DNA of 64,000 nt from Herbidospora mongoliensis (lineage in GTDB: Bacteria > Actinomycetota > Actinomycetes > Streptosporangiales > Streptosporangiaceae). The DNA is taken from NCBI RefSeq assembly GCF_001570545.1, contig NZ_BBXD01000013.1, forward strand, positions 248,001-312,000, in the 5' to 3' direction. Below, piece after piece: positions 8,539-17,232 of the stretch; position 1 is the first letter of the stretch; the number at the start of each line of letters is the position of its first letter. Below the pieces are notes generated by a model. The model was not told the origin of the DNA. It was given only the letters and a program-made list of their open reading frames with translations, and made no database searches. Made by a program: the position numbers and the translations under genes.

Positions 8539-10128
8539 ATGCGGAAGTCGATCGCCACCGTGTCCGTGAGCGGGACGTTGCCGGAGAAACTGCAGGCCAT
8601 CGCGGCCGCCGGGTTCGACGGGTTCGAGCTGTTCGAGAACGACCTGGTGGCCTGCCCGCTCTCCCCCGAGGACGTCCGCCACCTGGCCGCCGACCTGGGC
8701 CTGCGCATCGAGCTCTACCAGCCCTTCCGCGACTTCGAAGCCGTGCCGGCCGACCTGCTGGCGGGGAATCTGCGGCGGGCCGAGCACAAGTTCCGGCTCA
8801 TGTCCCGGCTGGGCGCCGACCTGCTGCTGGTCTGCTCGAACGTGGCGCCGTACGCGATCGACGACGACGACCTGGCGGCCGAGCAGTTGCGGCTGCTCGG
8901 CGAGCGGGCCGCCGGGCACGGGATCCGGATCGCCTACGAGGCGCTGGCCTGGGGGCGGCACGTCAACGACTACCTGCGGTCGTGGCGGATCGTGCGGATG
9001 GCCGGGCATCCGGCGCTCGGGGTGTGCCTGGACAGTTTCCACATCCTGTCGAAGGGCTCCGACCCGGGCGGCATCGAGGCGATACCCGGCGAGAAGATCT
9101 TCTTCCTCCAGCTCGCGGACGCGCCCCGGCTGACCATGGACACCCTCCAGTGGTCCAGGCACTACCGCTGTTTCCCCGGTCAGGGCGACTTCGACCTGGC
9201 GGGGTTCACCCAGCACGTACAGAACGCGGGCTATCGCGGGCCCCTCTCGCTGGAGGTGTTCAACGACGTGTTCCGGCGCTCCGACACGGCGCGGACCGCC
9301 GCCGACGCCATGCTCTCGCTGCGTTTCCTGGAGGACGGCAGCGCGCCCGTCCTGACGGATTTCGCCTACGTCGAGCTCGCCACCGGCCCCGACGGCGACC
9401 GGCTGCGCCGCCTGGTGGAGGTGCTCGGCTTCGACCGGGCCCGGCTGGTGGAGGGCGGCGACGCGGCGGAGCTGCGCGCGATCGGCATCTCCACACCCGA
9501 TCCCGCCAAGGCGGCCGGGCACGCCGCCGCGCTGTCGGCCCCGGCCGAGGCGCCCGACGGCACCCGGATCACGTTCAGCGCCCGCGAACCCGGCGACTCG
9601 ACCATCGACCACGTGGCGCTGACCGCCCCGGCGGCGGAGGCGGCGCTCTGGTGCCGCTGCGTCCTCGGGCTGCGCCCGCACGAGAGCCTCGACCTGCCCG
9701 ACCCCTACGGGCTGGTCCGCAGCCGGGCCATGACCAGCGCCAACGGCAGGGTGATGGTCGCGGTCAACATGGCCGACACGCCTGCGGACCTGCCCTGGCA
9801 GCACGTCGCCGTCGCCTGTGACGACGTCGTCGGCATGGCCCGGCGGCTCAGGGCGGCCGGCGAACCGCCGCTGCGCATCCCCGCCAACTACTACGACGAC
9901 CTCGACGCCCGGTTCCCCGGCGCACCGGACCTCCGCGGCACCGACGTCCTGTACGACCGCACCTATGACCACACTGGGGACGGCGAGTTCCTGCACCTCT
10001 ACACGGCCACCATCGGCCGGGTCTTCTTCGAGGTGGTGCAGCGCATCGGCGGATATTCCGGATACGGCGCCGCCAACGCGCCCGTCCGGCTGGCCGCACA
10101 ACACGGTCATAAAATGAGGCGCGAGTAG
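8539..10128 (+). CDS. 3-dehydroshikimate dehydratase fused to an HPPD-like domain
   Basis: Converts 3-dehydroshikimate to protocatechuate, entering the beta-ketoadipate route; 529 residues. The N-terminal half is a sugar-isomerase-like TIM barrel with the four metal ligands expected for QuiC1-type dehydratases: Glu in AYEALAWG, Asp in CLDSFHIL, Gln in LQLADAP and Glu in LSLEVFND. The C-terminal half (from about 270) carries two VOC/hydroxyphenylpyruvate-dioxygenase-like repeats (IDHVALTAP, then HVAVACDDV and GRVFFEVVQR). The TetR gene follows after 24 bp. Confidence 0.87.
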   Translation: MRKSIATVSVSGTLPEKLQAIAAAGFDGFELFENDLVACPLSPEDVRHLAADLGLRIELYQPFRDFEAVPADLLAGNLRRAEHKFRLMSRLGADLLLVCSNVAPYAIDDDDLAAEQLRLLGERAAGHGIRIAYEALAWGRHVNDYLRSWRIVRMAGHPALGVCLDSFHILSKGSDPGGIEAIPGEKIFFLQLADAPRLTMDTLQWSRHYRCFPGQGDFDLAGFTQHVQNAGYRGPLSLEVFNDVFRRSDTARTAADAMLSLRFLEDGSAPVLTDFAYVELATGPDGDRLRRLVEVLGFDRARLVEGGDAAELRAIGISTPDPAKAAGHAAALSAPAEAPDGTRITFSAREPGDSTIDHVALTAPAAEAALWCRCVLGLRPHESLDLPDPYGLVRSRAMTSANGRVMVAVNMADTPADLPWQHVAVACDDVVGMARRLRAAGEPPLRIPANYYDDLDARFPGAPDLRGTDVLYDRTYDHTGDGEFLHLYTATIGRVFFEVVQRIGGYSGYGAANAPVRLAAQHGHKMRRE

Positions 10129-10152
10129 ACCAGCCCGACCTCATGGAGCCGA

Positions 10153-10797
10153 ATGTCCGCCACCCCCGGGGATCGCCAGCGCGACGCCGACCGCACACGC
10201 GCCGAGATCCTCGACGTGGCGATGGCCGAGTTCGCCCGGAGCGGCTACGCCGGCGCCCGGGTCGACGAGATCGCCGACCTGACCAGCACCACCAAGCGGA
10301 TGATCTACTACTACTTCGGCGGCAAGGAACAGCTCTACATAGCCGCCTTGGAGAAGGCGTACGCCGAGGTCAGAGCGGTCGAGAAGACGGTCGACATCGA
10401 CCACCTCGACCCGGTCGAGGCGATCCGCACCCTGGCCCAGCTCACCTTCGACCACCACGACGCCCACCGCGACTTCATCGCGCTGGTGGCGATCGAGAAC
10501 GTGCACCGGGCCGAGCACATCCGCAAGTCGGAGGTGCTCGCCAACCTCGGCGCCCCCGTGCTCGACCTGATCTCCCGCATCCTCGACGCGGGACACGCCA
10601 CCGGCGACTTCACGACCGAGGCCGACGCGATCGACGTCCACATGATGATCAGCTCGTTCTGTTTCTTCCGGGTGGCCAACCAGCACACGTTCGGGGCGCT
10701 CTTCGGGCGCGACATGACCGCCCCGGAGCACCGCGACCGGCTGCGGACCATGGTCGGAGAGATGATCGTGGCCTATCTGAAGGGCGCCGGTAAGTAG
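10153..10797 (+). CDS. TetR-family regulator of the shikimate/quinate genes
   Basis: DNA-binding repressor of 214 residues. The N-terminal HTH is typical (ILDVAMAEFARSGYAGARVD, then TTKRMIYYYFGGKEQLY), followed by an all-helical ligand domain similar to the TetR_C6 group. GGAG lies 8 nt before the ATG. It is cotranscribed with the dehydratase, and the operator repeated at the three neighbouring promoters is its natural target. The likely inducer is shikimate, quinate or a downstream product. Confidence 0.88.
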   Translation: MSATPGDRQRDADRTRAEILDVAMAEFARSGYAGARVDEIADLTSTTKRMIYYYFGGKEQLYIAALEKAYAEVRAVEKTVDIDHLDPVEAIRTLAQLTFDHHDAHRDFIALVAIENVHRAEHIRKSEVLANLGAPVLDLISRILDAGHATGDFTTEADAIDVHMMISSFCFFRVANQHTFGALFGRDMTAPEHRDRLRTMVGEMIVAYLKGAGK

Positions 10798-10836
10798 AGC
10801 GCGACCTTACGGCTGGCCGTGACGTGGGCTATAAGT

Positions 10837-10857
10837 TAACGTACTAGTTCGTACATA
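10837..10857. promoter_or_regulatory. Shared operator copy 3 (dehydrogenase promoter)
   Basis: The core TAACGTACTAGTTCGTA abuts the AGGAGG ribosome site (10857-10862) of the dehydrogenase. GTAC...GTAC gives it extra dyad symmetry. A protein bound here would cover the transcription start. Confidence 0.7.
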
Positions 10858-10867
10858 GGAGGATCGC

Positions 10868-11836
10868 ATGACGTCCTACCTGGTCGGGCTGATCGGCGCA
10901 GGCATCGGCCCCTCCCTCAGCCCCGCCCTCCACGAACGCGAAGCCGACCACCACGGCCTGCGCTACCTCTACCGCCGCATCGAGTTCACCGAACCCATCG
11001 GCGACCTGATCCGGGCCGCCCGCTCGATGCGGTACGACGGCCTCAACGTCACCCATCCCGTCAAGCAGACCGTGATCGAGCACCTCGACGACCTGTCCCC
11101 GGACGCCGCGAGACTCGGCGCGGTGAACACCGTCGTCTTCACCGGCGGCCGGGCGATCGGCCACAACACCGACTGGACGGGCTTCGCCGAGTCCTTCCGG
11201 CGCGGGTTGCCGGGAGCGACGACCAGGCACGTCGTGCAGCTTGGCGCGGGTGGCGCGGGCGCGGCGGTCGCCCACGCGCTGCTGACCGTCGGAGCGGAGC
11301 AGGTGACGGTGGTGGACGTGGACCTCATGCGATCCCAGGACCTGGCCGCCCGTTTAGAGCAGGACCCCTTGAACCAGCCCGGCCACCCGGACCAAGGGCG
11401 GGCGGACCCCGCCCCATCGCCTGGTTCCTCGCCCGCGAAGCCCGACGACCGGGCGGGCCGGCTGCACGCGGCCGAATTGCCCATCTTGTCCGCGAAGTCC
11501 GACGACCGGGTGGGGCGACTGCGCGCGGCGGCCTTGACCGAATTGCCCGCCTTGCTTGCCGACGCCGACGGCCTGGTCAACGTCACCCCGGTCGGCATGG
11601 CCGCCCATCCCGGCACCCCACTCGACCCGGCGCTGCTGCGCCCCGACCTGTGGGTGGCCGACGTGGTCTACCGGCCGCTGGCCACCGACCTGCTGAAGCA
11701 CGCGCGGCGACTCGGCTGCCGCACCCTCGACGGGGGCGGAATGGTCGTCTTCCAGGCAGCCAGGTCGTTCCGGCTGTTCACGGGGGTGGAACCGAATGTG
11801 GACCGCATGCTCGATCACCTGACCGAACTCATCTGA
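10868..11836 (+). CDS. Shikimate/quinate dehydrogenase with an internal insertion
   Basis: AroE-family NAD(P)-dependent dehydrogenase, 322 residues against about 280 usual. Substrate-binding residues are in place: SLS in GPSLSPAL, Lys in THPVKQT, Asn and Asp in GHNTDWTGF. The nucleotide loop is GAGGAGAAV. The second strand ends in VDVDLMRSQ, an acidic Asp where NADP enzymes have NRT, which suggests NAD and a catabolic role. About 40 extra residues follow (about 160-230): a Pro-rich piece and a degenerate duplication of KPDDRAGRL. Perfect AGGAGG ribosome site. Confidence 0.9.
   Translation: MTSYLVGLIGAGIGPSLSPALHEREADHHGLRYLYRRIEFTEPIGDLIRAARSMRYDGLNVTHPVKQTVIEHLDDLSPDAARLGAVNTVVFTGGRAIGHNTDWTGFAESFRRGLPGATTRHVVQLGAGGAGAAVAHALLTVGAEQVTVVDVDLMRSQDLAARLEQDPLNQPGHPDQGRADPAPSPGSSPAKPDDRAGRLHAAELPILSAKSDDRVGRLRAAALTELPALLADADGLVNVTPVGMAAHPGTPLDPALLRPDLWVADVVYRPLATDLLKHARRLGCRTLDGGGMVVFQAARSFRLFTGVEPNVDRMLDHLTELI
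11433..11555 (+). repeat. Degenerate in-frame tandem duplication inside the dehydrogenase
   Basis: Unit 1 (11433-11489, 57 bp) and unit 2 (11490-11555, 66 bp) both run CCGCGAAG, GACGACCGGG, then GAATTGCCC and CTTG. Unit 2 has nine extra bases, so frame is kept. The encoded units are about 19 and 22 residues. Confidence 0.75.
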
Positions 11837-11887
11837 TCAGTAAACGTCGCCGCACGGTCGGTGTGATCACCAGACGGCGGACCACCG

Positions 11888-11922
11888 GGCGGCCCGGCAC
11901 CGCGGGGGAGAGCCGGGCCGCC
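11888..11922. terminator. Strong hairpin between convergent genes (1)
   Basis: GGCGGCCCGGC (11888-11898) and GCCGGGCCGCC (11912-11922) form a perfect 11-bp stem with a 13-nt loop, about 50 bp past the dehydrogenase stop. Confidence 0.6.
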
Positions 11923-11943
11923 ACGGGTGGTGAGCTGCCCGGG

Positions 11944-12031
11944 GTCTCGTCGGTTAACCACGGGCCCGGCGGCAGAGGGTGCCGGGCCTGCGCCGACTGC
12001 GGGCGCCTTGAGTCTCGTCGGTTGACCACGG
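11944..12031 (+). repeat. Direct repeat in the convergent intergenic region
   Basis: GTCTCGTCGGTTAACCACGG at 11944-11963 recurs at 12012-12031 with one change (GTTGACC). Both are followed by GCCCGG-type GC-rich hairpin sequence, so the whole segment looks like a duplicated terminator unit. No coding potential was recognised here. Confidence 0.55.
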
Positions 12032-12045
12032 CCCGGTCGTGGAGG

Positions 12046-12079
12046 CCCCGGGCCGCCACGGTTCGTGGGCGGCCCGGGG
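12046..12079. terminator. Strong hairpin between convergent genes (2)
   Basis: CCCCGGGCCGCC pairs with GGCGGCCCGGGG, and the stem continues through ACG/CGT with one bulged base and a GTT loop. It lies 8 bp past the stop of the GH51-like gene on the minus strand and can serve both converging genes. Confidence 0.7.
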
Positions 12080-12087
12080 ATCGGTGG

Positions 12088-14091
12088 TCAGCCGCAGACG
12101 CGGCCGTTCAGGGTGAAGCCGGTCGGGTAGATGTTCGGGCCGGCGTAGTTGCCGACGTAGCCGATGTTGATCGTGGTGCCGGTGGCCACTGTCTTGTTGA
12201 AGTCGGCGTTGGTCACCGTGACCGTGCCGGCGGACTCGGTCCAGGTCCCGTTCCAGCCGCTGCCCAGGCTCTGCCAGGTCCGAGGCCACTTGAAGGTCAG
12301 GGTCCAGCCGTCGATCGGGTCACCGAGGTTGGTGATGTCGACCGAGCCGACGTAGCCGTTGCCCCAGTTCGACGCGTCGGTGACCGTCACCTTGCAGCCG
12401 CCCGGCGTGGGGTTTCCGGTGGTGAAGGTCAGCGGGACCGACGGGCGGGAGGTGCCGCCGCCGTTGTCGCGGGTGATCACGTTGACGGTGTAGCGGGTGT
12501 TCGGGATCAGGTTGTTCAGGTTCAGGGTCGTGCCGGGGGTCTCGCCGAGCTGGCCGCCGGTCTGGTTGTGGACCTCGTACTTGCTGATCGGGCGCGACCC
12601 GGCGGTCGCGACCGGCCAGGTGACCGTCGCGGTGGTGCCGGTGACGTTCGAGACGACCGGCTGGCCGGGGGCGCCGGGCAGGCCGCTCGGGTTGGCCTGC
12701 GCCTTGATCACCAGTGTGGTCATCGACAGCGGCGCGAGGGTCGTCGAGGGCGAGGTGGACAGCGACGACGCGCCGTTGGTGTGCAGCCAGCCGGTGGGGG
12801 CGGCGGCCGACGGGGTGAAGCCCTGGTAGCCGAGGCTGACCGCGTGGGTGGTGTCGTGGGAGGTGTTCAGCAGCAGGACCGCCAGGTCGCCGTTGGGGCG
12901 GCGAGCGGCGTGCGCGACCACGGCCGGGTTGCCCGTGGTGGCCTTGACGAACTGGTCGCCGGGGCGGACGAACTTGCTCATCATCTGCAGCGCGTAATAG
13001 GGCGCGAAGGGGGTGTTGAAGGCCGGTTCGCAGACCGTGCCGTCACTCGTGCACCCGGCGCTCGACAGCAGGCCGAAGTCGCCGTAGTCGGTGTGCCCGG
13101 CGACCTGGCTCACCGCGCCGAGCCCGTTATGGACGTTCCACCAGTCGACCGAGAAAACCCCGCCCGAGAGCAGCTGGGCGTAGGAGTCGGCGGCGGCGAC
13201 CGCGCCCGGCTGGGTGGTCGCGCCGTTGGCGCTGCTGCCGGTGTTGAACTCGGTCATCGCGATGCCGATGTTCGAGCGGCCGGTGTACTTGGCGACCTGC
13301 TCCTTGGTGAGCTGGACCATGTCGGCGATCCGGTCGGTCCGGTTGGTCGCGCCCGGATACCAGTGCACGATGACGAAGTCGATCTTCGCTGCCGCGTTGG
13401 TCAGCACGACCTGGTTCCACGGCCCGGCGTCCCCGCCGGCGGTGATGCCGTCGGGCCACTCGCCCGGCGTGGTCAGCACGGCGCCGATCTTGATGGTCGG
13501 GTCGACGGCCTTCATCGCGTCGGCGTAGGCGATCACCTGGCGGGCGTATTCGGCCGGGCTCTTGTCGGCGCGCTCGTCGGCCTCCCACGGGGTGCCGTAG
13601 CGGCCGTTGCCGTAGTTCTCGTTGCCGATCTCCCAGTACTTCACGCCGTAGCCCTTGGTGACGTTGGCGTACTCGACCCAGCCCGCGGCCTCCTCGGCGG
13701 TGCCGGTGCCGTAGTTGGCGGTCACCATCGGCTTCGCGCCGGTCCGGCGGGCTCCGGCGATGAACGTGTCGAAGTCGGTGTTGGGGGCGACGTAGCCGCC
13801 GGGGGCGGTGTGGGTCTCCCAGTGGTAGATGTCGGAGTAGGACCCGCCGGGGTAGCGCACGACCTGCACCCCGGCGTCCTTCAGCAGGTCGGCGGTGTCG
13901 TTCGCGCCCAGGGTGGTGTCCCAGACGGCGTGGTTGGCACCGATTCCGGTGTCCGGTACGACGGCGAGCCCGGCCCGCGCGTTCACGGTCACCGGAACGG
14001 GCGCGGGGGGATCGGCAAAGGCGGCGGTCGGAGTGAGGAGCGGCGTCAGCAACAGCAGAGACGCGGCGCGCAGGAGGATTTTCGGCATCAC
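12088..14091 (-). CDS. Secreted GH51-like arabinofuranosidase with Fn3 and CBM2
   Basis: Extracellular clan GH-A enzyme of 667 residues. A signal peptide ending AAFA-DPP is followed by a (beta/alpha)8 barrel with the acid/base Glu in EIGNENYGNG (about 163) and a probable nucleophile Glu in AMTEFNTG (about 275). VRYPGGSYSDIYHW resembles GH51 arabinofuranosidases, but assignment to that exact family is tentative. An Fn3 domain (about 470-560) and a cellulose/xylan-binding CBM2 with its bracketing Cys pair (GGCKVTV to GRVCG) follow. It is divergent from the polysaccharide deacetylase. Confidence 0.85.
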   Translation of the reverse strand: MMPKILLRAASLLLLTPLLTPTAAFADPPAPVPVTVNARAGLAVVPDTGIGANHAVWDTTLGANDTADLLKDAGVQVVRYPGGSYSDIYHWETHTAPGGYVAPNTDFDTFIAGARRTGAKPMVTANYGTGTAEEAAGWVEYANVTKGYGVKYWEIGNENYGNGRYGTPWEADERADKSPAEYARQVIAYADAMKAVDPTIKIGAVLTTPGEWPDGITAGGDAGPWNQVVLTNAAAKIDFVIVHWYPGATNRTDRIADMVQLTKEQVAKYTGRSNIGIAMTEFNTGSSANGATTQPGAVAAADSYAQLLSGGVFSVDWWNVHNGLGAVSQVAGHTDYGDFGLLSSAGCTSDGTVCEPAFNTPFAPYYALQMMSKFVRPGDQFVKATTGNPAVVAHAARRPNGDLAVLLLNTSHDTTHAVSLGYQGFTPSAAAPTGWLHTNGASSLSTSPSTTLAPLSMTTLVIKAQANPSGLPGAPGQPVVSNVTGTTATVTWPVATAGSRPISKYEVHNQTGGQLGETPGTTLNLNNLIPNTRYTVNVITRDNGGGTSRPSVPLTFTTGNPTPGGCKVTVTDASNWGNGYVGSVDITNLGDPIDGWTLTFKWPRTWQSLGSGWNGTWTESAGTVTVTNADFNKTVATGTTINIGYVGNYAGPNIYPTGFTLNGRVCG

Positions 14092-14181
14092 AACACCTGG
14101 CTCGGGAGCGGTGAACGGAAGCCTCCTCCTGACCAGAAGGCACCATGATCGTGCGTCGGGTGGCCCGTCCCCGTCAAGTAC

Positions 14182-14230
14182 CGAAACTTTCTGTTACTCA
14201 TTGACAATTTTCGTAACACGTTCCCAGAAT
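14182..14230. promoter_or_regulatory. Divergent promoter with a xylanase-type palindrome
   Basis: CGAAACTTTC at 14182-14191 matches ten of eleven bases of the CGAAACTTTCG palindrome I recall from Streptomyces xylanase promoters. A plus-strand promoter follows: TTGACA at 14201-14206, 18 bp, CAGAAT at 14225-14230. TGTTAC (14192) and GTAACA (14213) form a further inverted repeat that overlaps the -35 box. Confidence 0.5.
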
Positions 14231-14281
14231 GTGCATCGGTAGCCGCTCCCCTACCTCCACCCGCCACCCGGAGGTTCCGTG

Positions 14282-15253
14282 ATGCGTTTGAAAGCGATCC
14301 TGCTGACCACAGCCCTGGCCCTGACCGGAGCACTCGTCTCCCTGCCCGCGCAGGCCGCCGACTGCAGCGGTGGTTACGTCGGCCTGACGTACGACGACGG
14401 CCCCGGCGGAAACACCAACAACCTGCTCAACGCGCTGCGCAACGCGGGGCTGCGGGCCACCATGTTCAACACCGGCCAGAACGCCGCCACCAACCCCTCA
14501 CTGGTCCGCGCCCAGGTCAGCGCCGGTATGTGGGTCGGCAACCACAGCTACACTCATCCGCACCTGACCCAGATGAGCAGCTCGGCGATCCAGTCGGAAC
14601 TGTCCCGCACCCAGAGCGCCATCCAGTCGGCCACCGGCACCGCCCCGCGCCTGTTCCGCCCGCCCTACGGCGAGACCAACTCCACGCTCCGGTCGATCGA
14701 GCAGCAGCTCGGCCTGACCGAGGTCCTGTGGGACGTCGACTCGCAGGACTGGAACGGCGCCAGCACCTCGGCCATCGTCCAGGCGGCCGGCCGGTTGCAG
14801 AACGGCCAGGTCATCCTGATGCACGACCAGTACTCCACCACCGTGTCCGCGATCCCGCAGATCGCCCAGAACCTGGCCAGCCGCAACCTGTGCGCCGGCA
14901 TGATCTCCACCAGTACGGGGCGCGCGGTGGCCCCGACCGGCGGAAACCCCAGCCCTCAGCCCACCCCCACTCCCACCTCGGGGGGTGGCTCGTGCACGGC
15001 GTCGCTGTCGGCGGGCCAGTCGTGGAGTGACCGCTACAACCTGAACGTCGCGGTCACCGGTTCGAGCAACTGGACGGTGACGATGAACGTCCCGTCACCC
15101 GCGAAGATCAGCTCGACGTGGAACATCTCCGCGTCCTTCCCCAACGCGCAGACCCTGACGGCACGGCCCAACGGCAGTGGCAACAACTGGGGCGTGACCA
15201 TCATGCGCAACGGCAACAACACCTGGCCGACGGTCTCCTGCCGGGTCGGCTGA
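14282..15253 (+). CDS. Secreted polysaccharide deacetylase (CE4) with C-terminal CBM
   Basis: Extracellular NodB-type de-N- or O-acetylase (chitin, peptidoglycan or xylan), 323 residues. A signal peptide ending AQA-ADC precedes the catalytic domain. The five motifs are present: TYDDGP, the metal-binding [26 protein letters not shown] and [16 protein letters not shown] linker leads to a roughly 85-residue CBM2-like module with Cys at both ends (GGSCTASL to VSCRVG). The ATG at 14282 is preferred over the adjoining GTG because GGAGG lies 8 nt upstream. Confidence 0.92.
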   Translation: MRLKAILLTTALALTGALVSLPAQAADCSGGYVGLTYDDGPGGNTNNLLNALRNAGLRATMFNTGQNAATNPSLVRAQVSAGMWVGNHSYTHPHLTQMSSSAIQSELSRTQSAIQSATGTAPRLFRPPYGETNSTLRSIEQQLGLTEVLWDVDSQDWNGASTSAIVQAAGRLQNGQVILMHDQYSTTVSAIPQIAQNLASRNLCAGMISTSTGRAVAPTGGNPSPQPTPTPTSGGGSCTASLSAGQSWSDRYNLNVAVTGSSNWTVTMNVPSPAKISSTWNISASFPNAQTLTARPNGSGNNWGVTIMRNGNNTWPTVSCRVG

Positions 15254-15268
15254 AACTTTCGGACTCGC

Positions 15269-15309
15269 GACGCTCCCTTAAGCGCCGTTACCAGGCGACG
15301 GGGAGCGTC
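15269..15309. terminator. Hairpin between deacetylase and P450 genes
   Basis: GACGCTCCC (15269-15277) and GGGAGCGTC (15301-15309) form a 9-bp stem with an inner CGCC/GGCG stem. It follows the deacetylase stop and covers the P450 stop codon, so it can act on both converging transcripts. Confidence 0.5.
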
Positions 15310-16463
15310 GTGAGGCCGTACACGAAATGGTGTGAACGGAACTCGGCCGGCGGATCGGTCTCGCGCAGGTCCGGGAACCGGGCGAACAGCGCGGGGTAGG
15401 CGATCCGCATCTCCATGCGCGCCAGCGGCGCCCCGAGGCAGTGGTGCGCGCCGTAGCCGAAGGCGACGTGCGCGGGATTCTCCCGGCCGATGTCGAAGCG
15501 GTCGGGGTCCTCGACGAACGCGGGGTCGCGATTGGCCGCCGGGAGCGAGAGGATCACGACCTCGCCCTCGCGGACGGTCGTGCCGGAGAGTACGACGTCG
15601 CGGGTGGCGATCTTCACGGCACCCGCGTGGAGGATGCTGAGGTAGCGCATCAGCTCCTCCACCGCGCCGTCGACGTGGTCGTGCAGCCGGGCGAGCTGCT
15701 CTGGGTGACGCAGCAGGGCGAGCGTGCCCAGGCCCAGCATGTTCGCGGTCGTCTCGTGCCCCGCGATCAGCAGCAGCCCGCCGATCCCGATGAGCTCGTC
15801 GACCGACAGGTCGTGCCCGTGGTCCCGGATGAGCATCCCCAGCAGGTCGTCGCCGGGCGCCGCCCGGTGCCGCGCGACCAGGTCGGCCATATAGGCGCGC
15901 GCCTCCCGCTGCGCGTCGAGCCGCTCCTCGGGCGTGCGGGCGAAGTCCATGATCATGGCGGTGCGTTCCTGGAACGCCACCCGATCCTCGTAGGGCACGC
16001 CCAGCAGTTCGCAGATCACCAGCGAGGGAACCGGCATGGCGAAGTCGGTGACCAGGTCGGCCGGTGACCCCTTGGCCTCCATCGCGTCGAGATGGTCGTG
16101 GACGATCTCGGTCACCCGGGGCTCCAGACGCCGGATCCGCCGCATCGTGAACTCGGGCGTCAGCATCCTGCGCAGCCGGGTGTGCTCGGGCGGGTCCATC
16201 ATGAGGATCGCGCCCGCGCTCATCTGGACCTTCTCTTCCGGCGTCGGCTCCGGGAGCTCGGGCAGGCGCAGATCCATGCTCCGGGCGTTGCTGAACGTCT
16301 CGGGGTCGCGCAGCACGTCGCGCACCTCGTCGTAGCGGGTGACCAGCCACGCGTCGGGCCCGCCGTACAGCGTGGGCACCCGGACGAGCCCCTCCTGCCG
16401 GAGCAATCCGGTCAGATCGGGGTGCGGGTCGAACTCCTCGCGGCGCATGTGCAGTGGCAGCAT
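15288..16463 (-). CDS. Cytochrome P450
   Basis: Soluble bacterial P450 monooxygenase of 391 residues. Key elements are present: I-helix oxygen-binding AGHETTANM, K-helix EELMRYL (ExxR), and heme loop FGYGAHHCLGAPLARME with the Cys ligand. The ATG at 16463 was chosen because AGGAG lies 6 nt upstream and the fold starts there, though the frame stays open 22 codons further. No ferredoxin or reductase gene is adjacent, so redox partners must come from elsewhere. Substrate unknown. Confidence 0.93.
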   Translation of the reverse strand: MLPLHMRREEFDPHPDLTGLLRQEGLVRVPTLYGGPDAWLVTRYDEVRDVLRDPETFSNARSMDLRLPELPEPTPEEKVQMSAGAILMMDPPEHTRLRRMLTPEFTMRRIRRLEPRVTEIVHDHLDAMEAKGSPADLVTDFAMPVPSLVICELLGVPYEDRVAFQERTAMIMDFARTPEERLDAQREARAYMADLVARHRAAPGDDLLGMLIRDHGHDLSVDELIGIGGLLLIAGHETTANMLGLGTLALLRHPEQLARLHDHVDGAVEELMRYLSILHAGAVKIATRDVVLSGTTVREGEVVILSLPAANRDPAFVEDPDRFDIGRENPAHVAFGYGAHHCLGAPLARMEMRIAYPALFARFPDLRETDPPAEFRSHHFVYGLTTLPVAW

Positions 16464-16512
16464 GACAACTCCTGAATGACGAACCGTGTTCTTACGGCTA
16501 CATTCAGTGATT

Positions 16513-17232
16513 ATGAGCGTTGTCACCATGATGATCGTCGGAGACTCGATCAGCCACGGCAGCAGCGGCGACTGGACCTGGCGCTATCGGCTCTTCAAGC
16601 ACCTCAAACAGCACGGCATCGCCCTCGACTTCGTCGGCCCCCGCAACGACCTCGACGCCATCGAGACCCCCGAGATCGGCGACGGCGACGCCACCTACGC
16701 CGACCCCGACTTCGACCCCGACCACAACGCCCAGTGGGGCCGCCCCTACTGCCTGGAAATGGGAGAGATCGCCCAGAAGGTGGCCGCCCACCGGCCCGCC
16801 TACATGCTGGTCCTGCTGGGGATCAACGATCTCTTCTGGTACGGCCACTCCCCCGACCAGAACGAGGCCAACCTGCGCGCCTTCATCTCCAACGCGAGAA
16901 CGGGCAACCAGGAGGTGAAGATCATCCTCGGCACCCTGCTCGACACCCACAAGGCCAGCGTCGACCCCGAGTTCAACGCCCGAGTGTCGGAGTTCAACCG
17001 CCGGTTGATCCTGACCGCGTGCGACATGACGACCGAGCGCTCCCCGATCGTCATCGCCGCCACCCACGCCGAGTTCGTCGCCTCGGCGCACACCTGGGAC
17101 GGCACCCACCCCAACGGCGACGGCGAACTCCGCATCGCGGCGGCGTTCGCCGACACCCTCGCGGGTCAGTTCGGCGTGGGCGCGGCCTATCCGCGCCCGT
17201 TCCCGAAGGTGGCCGAGCTCAGACCGGTGTGA
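16513..17232 (+). CDS. SGNH/GDSL-type hydrolase
   Basis: Esterase or deacetylase-like hydrolase of 239 residues, no signal peptide. It shows block I GDSISHGSS with the nucleophile Ser, block III LLGINDLFW with the oxyanion Asn, and block V DGTHPNGDG with the catalytic Asp and His. The ATG at 16513 lies only 49 bp from the divergent P450 start and no ribosome site is visible, so the message may be leaderless. The end overlaps the convergent SnoaL-like gene by 14 bp. Substrate unknown. Confidence 0.85.
   Translation: MSVVTMMIVGDSISHGSSGDWTWRYRLFKHLKQHGIALDFVGPRNDLDAIETPEIGDGDATYADPDFDPDHNAQWGRPYCLEMGEIAQKVAAHRPAYMLVLLGINDLFWYGHSPDQNEANLRAFISNARTGNQEVKIILGTLLDTHKASVDPEFNARVSEFNRRLILTACDMTTERSPIVIAATHAEFVASAHTWDGTHPNGDGELRIAAAFADTLAGQFGVGAAYPRPFPKVAELRPV

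Noticed and set aside
11650-14148. 832-codon plus-strand open frame opposite the GH51-like gene
   Set aside because: Antisense shadow; composition is nonsense-like while the minus strand encodes a clear signal peptide, barrel, Fn3 and CBM2.
15252-15261. GAAACTTTCG-like sequence as a second xylanase-type operator
   Set aside because: It lies at the stop codon of the deacetylase with no promoter to control; most likely chance.
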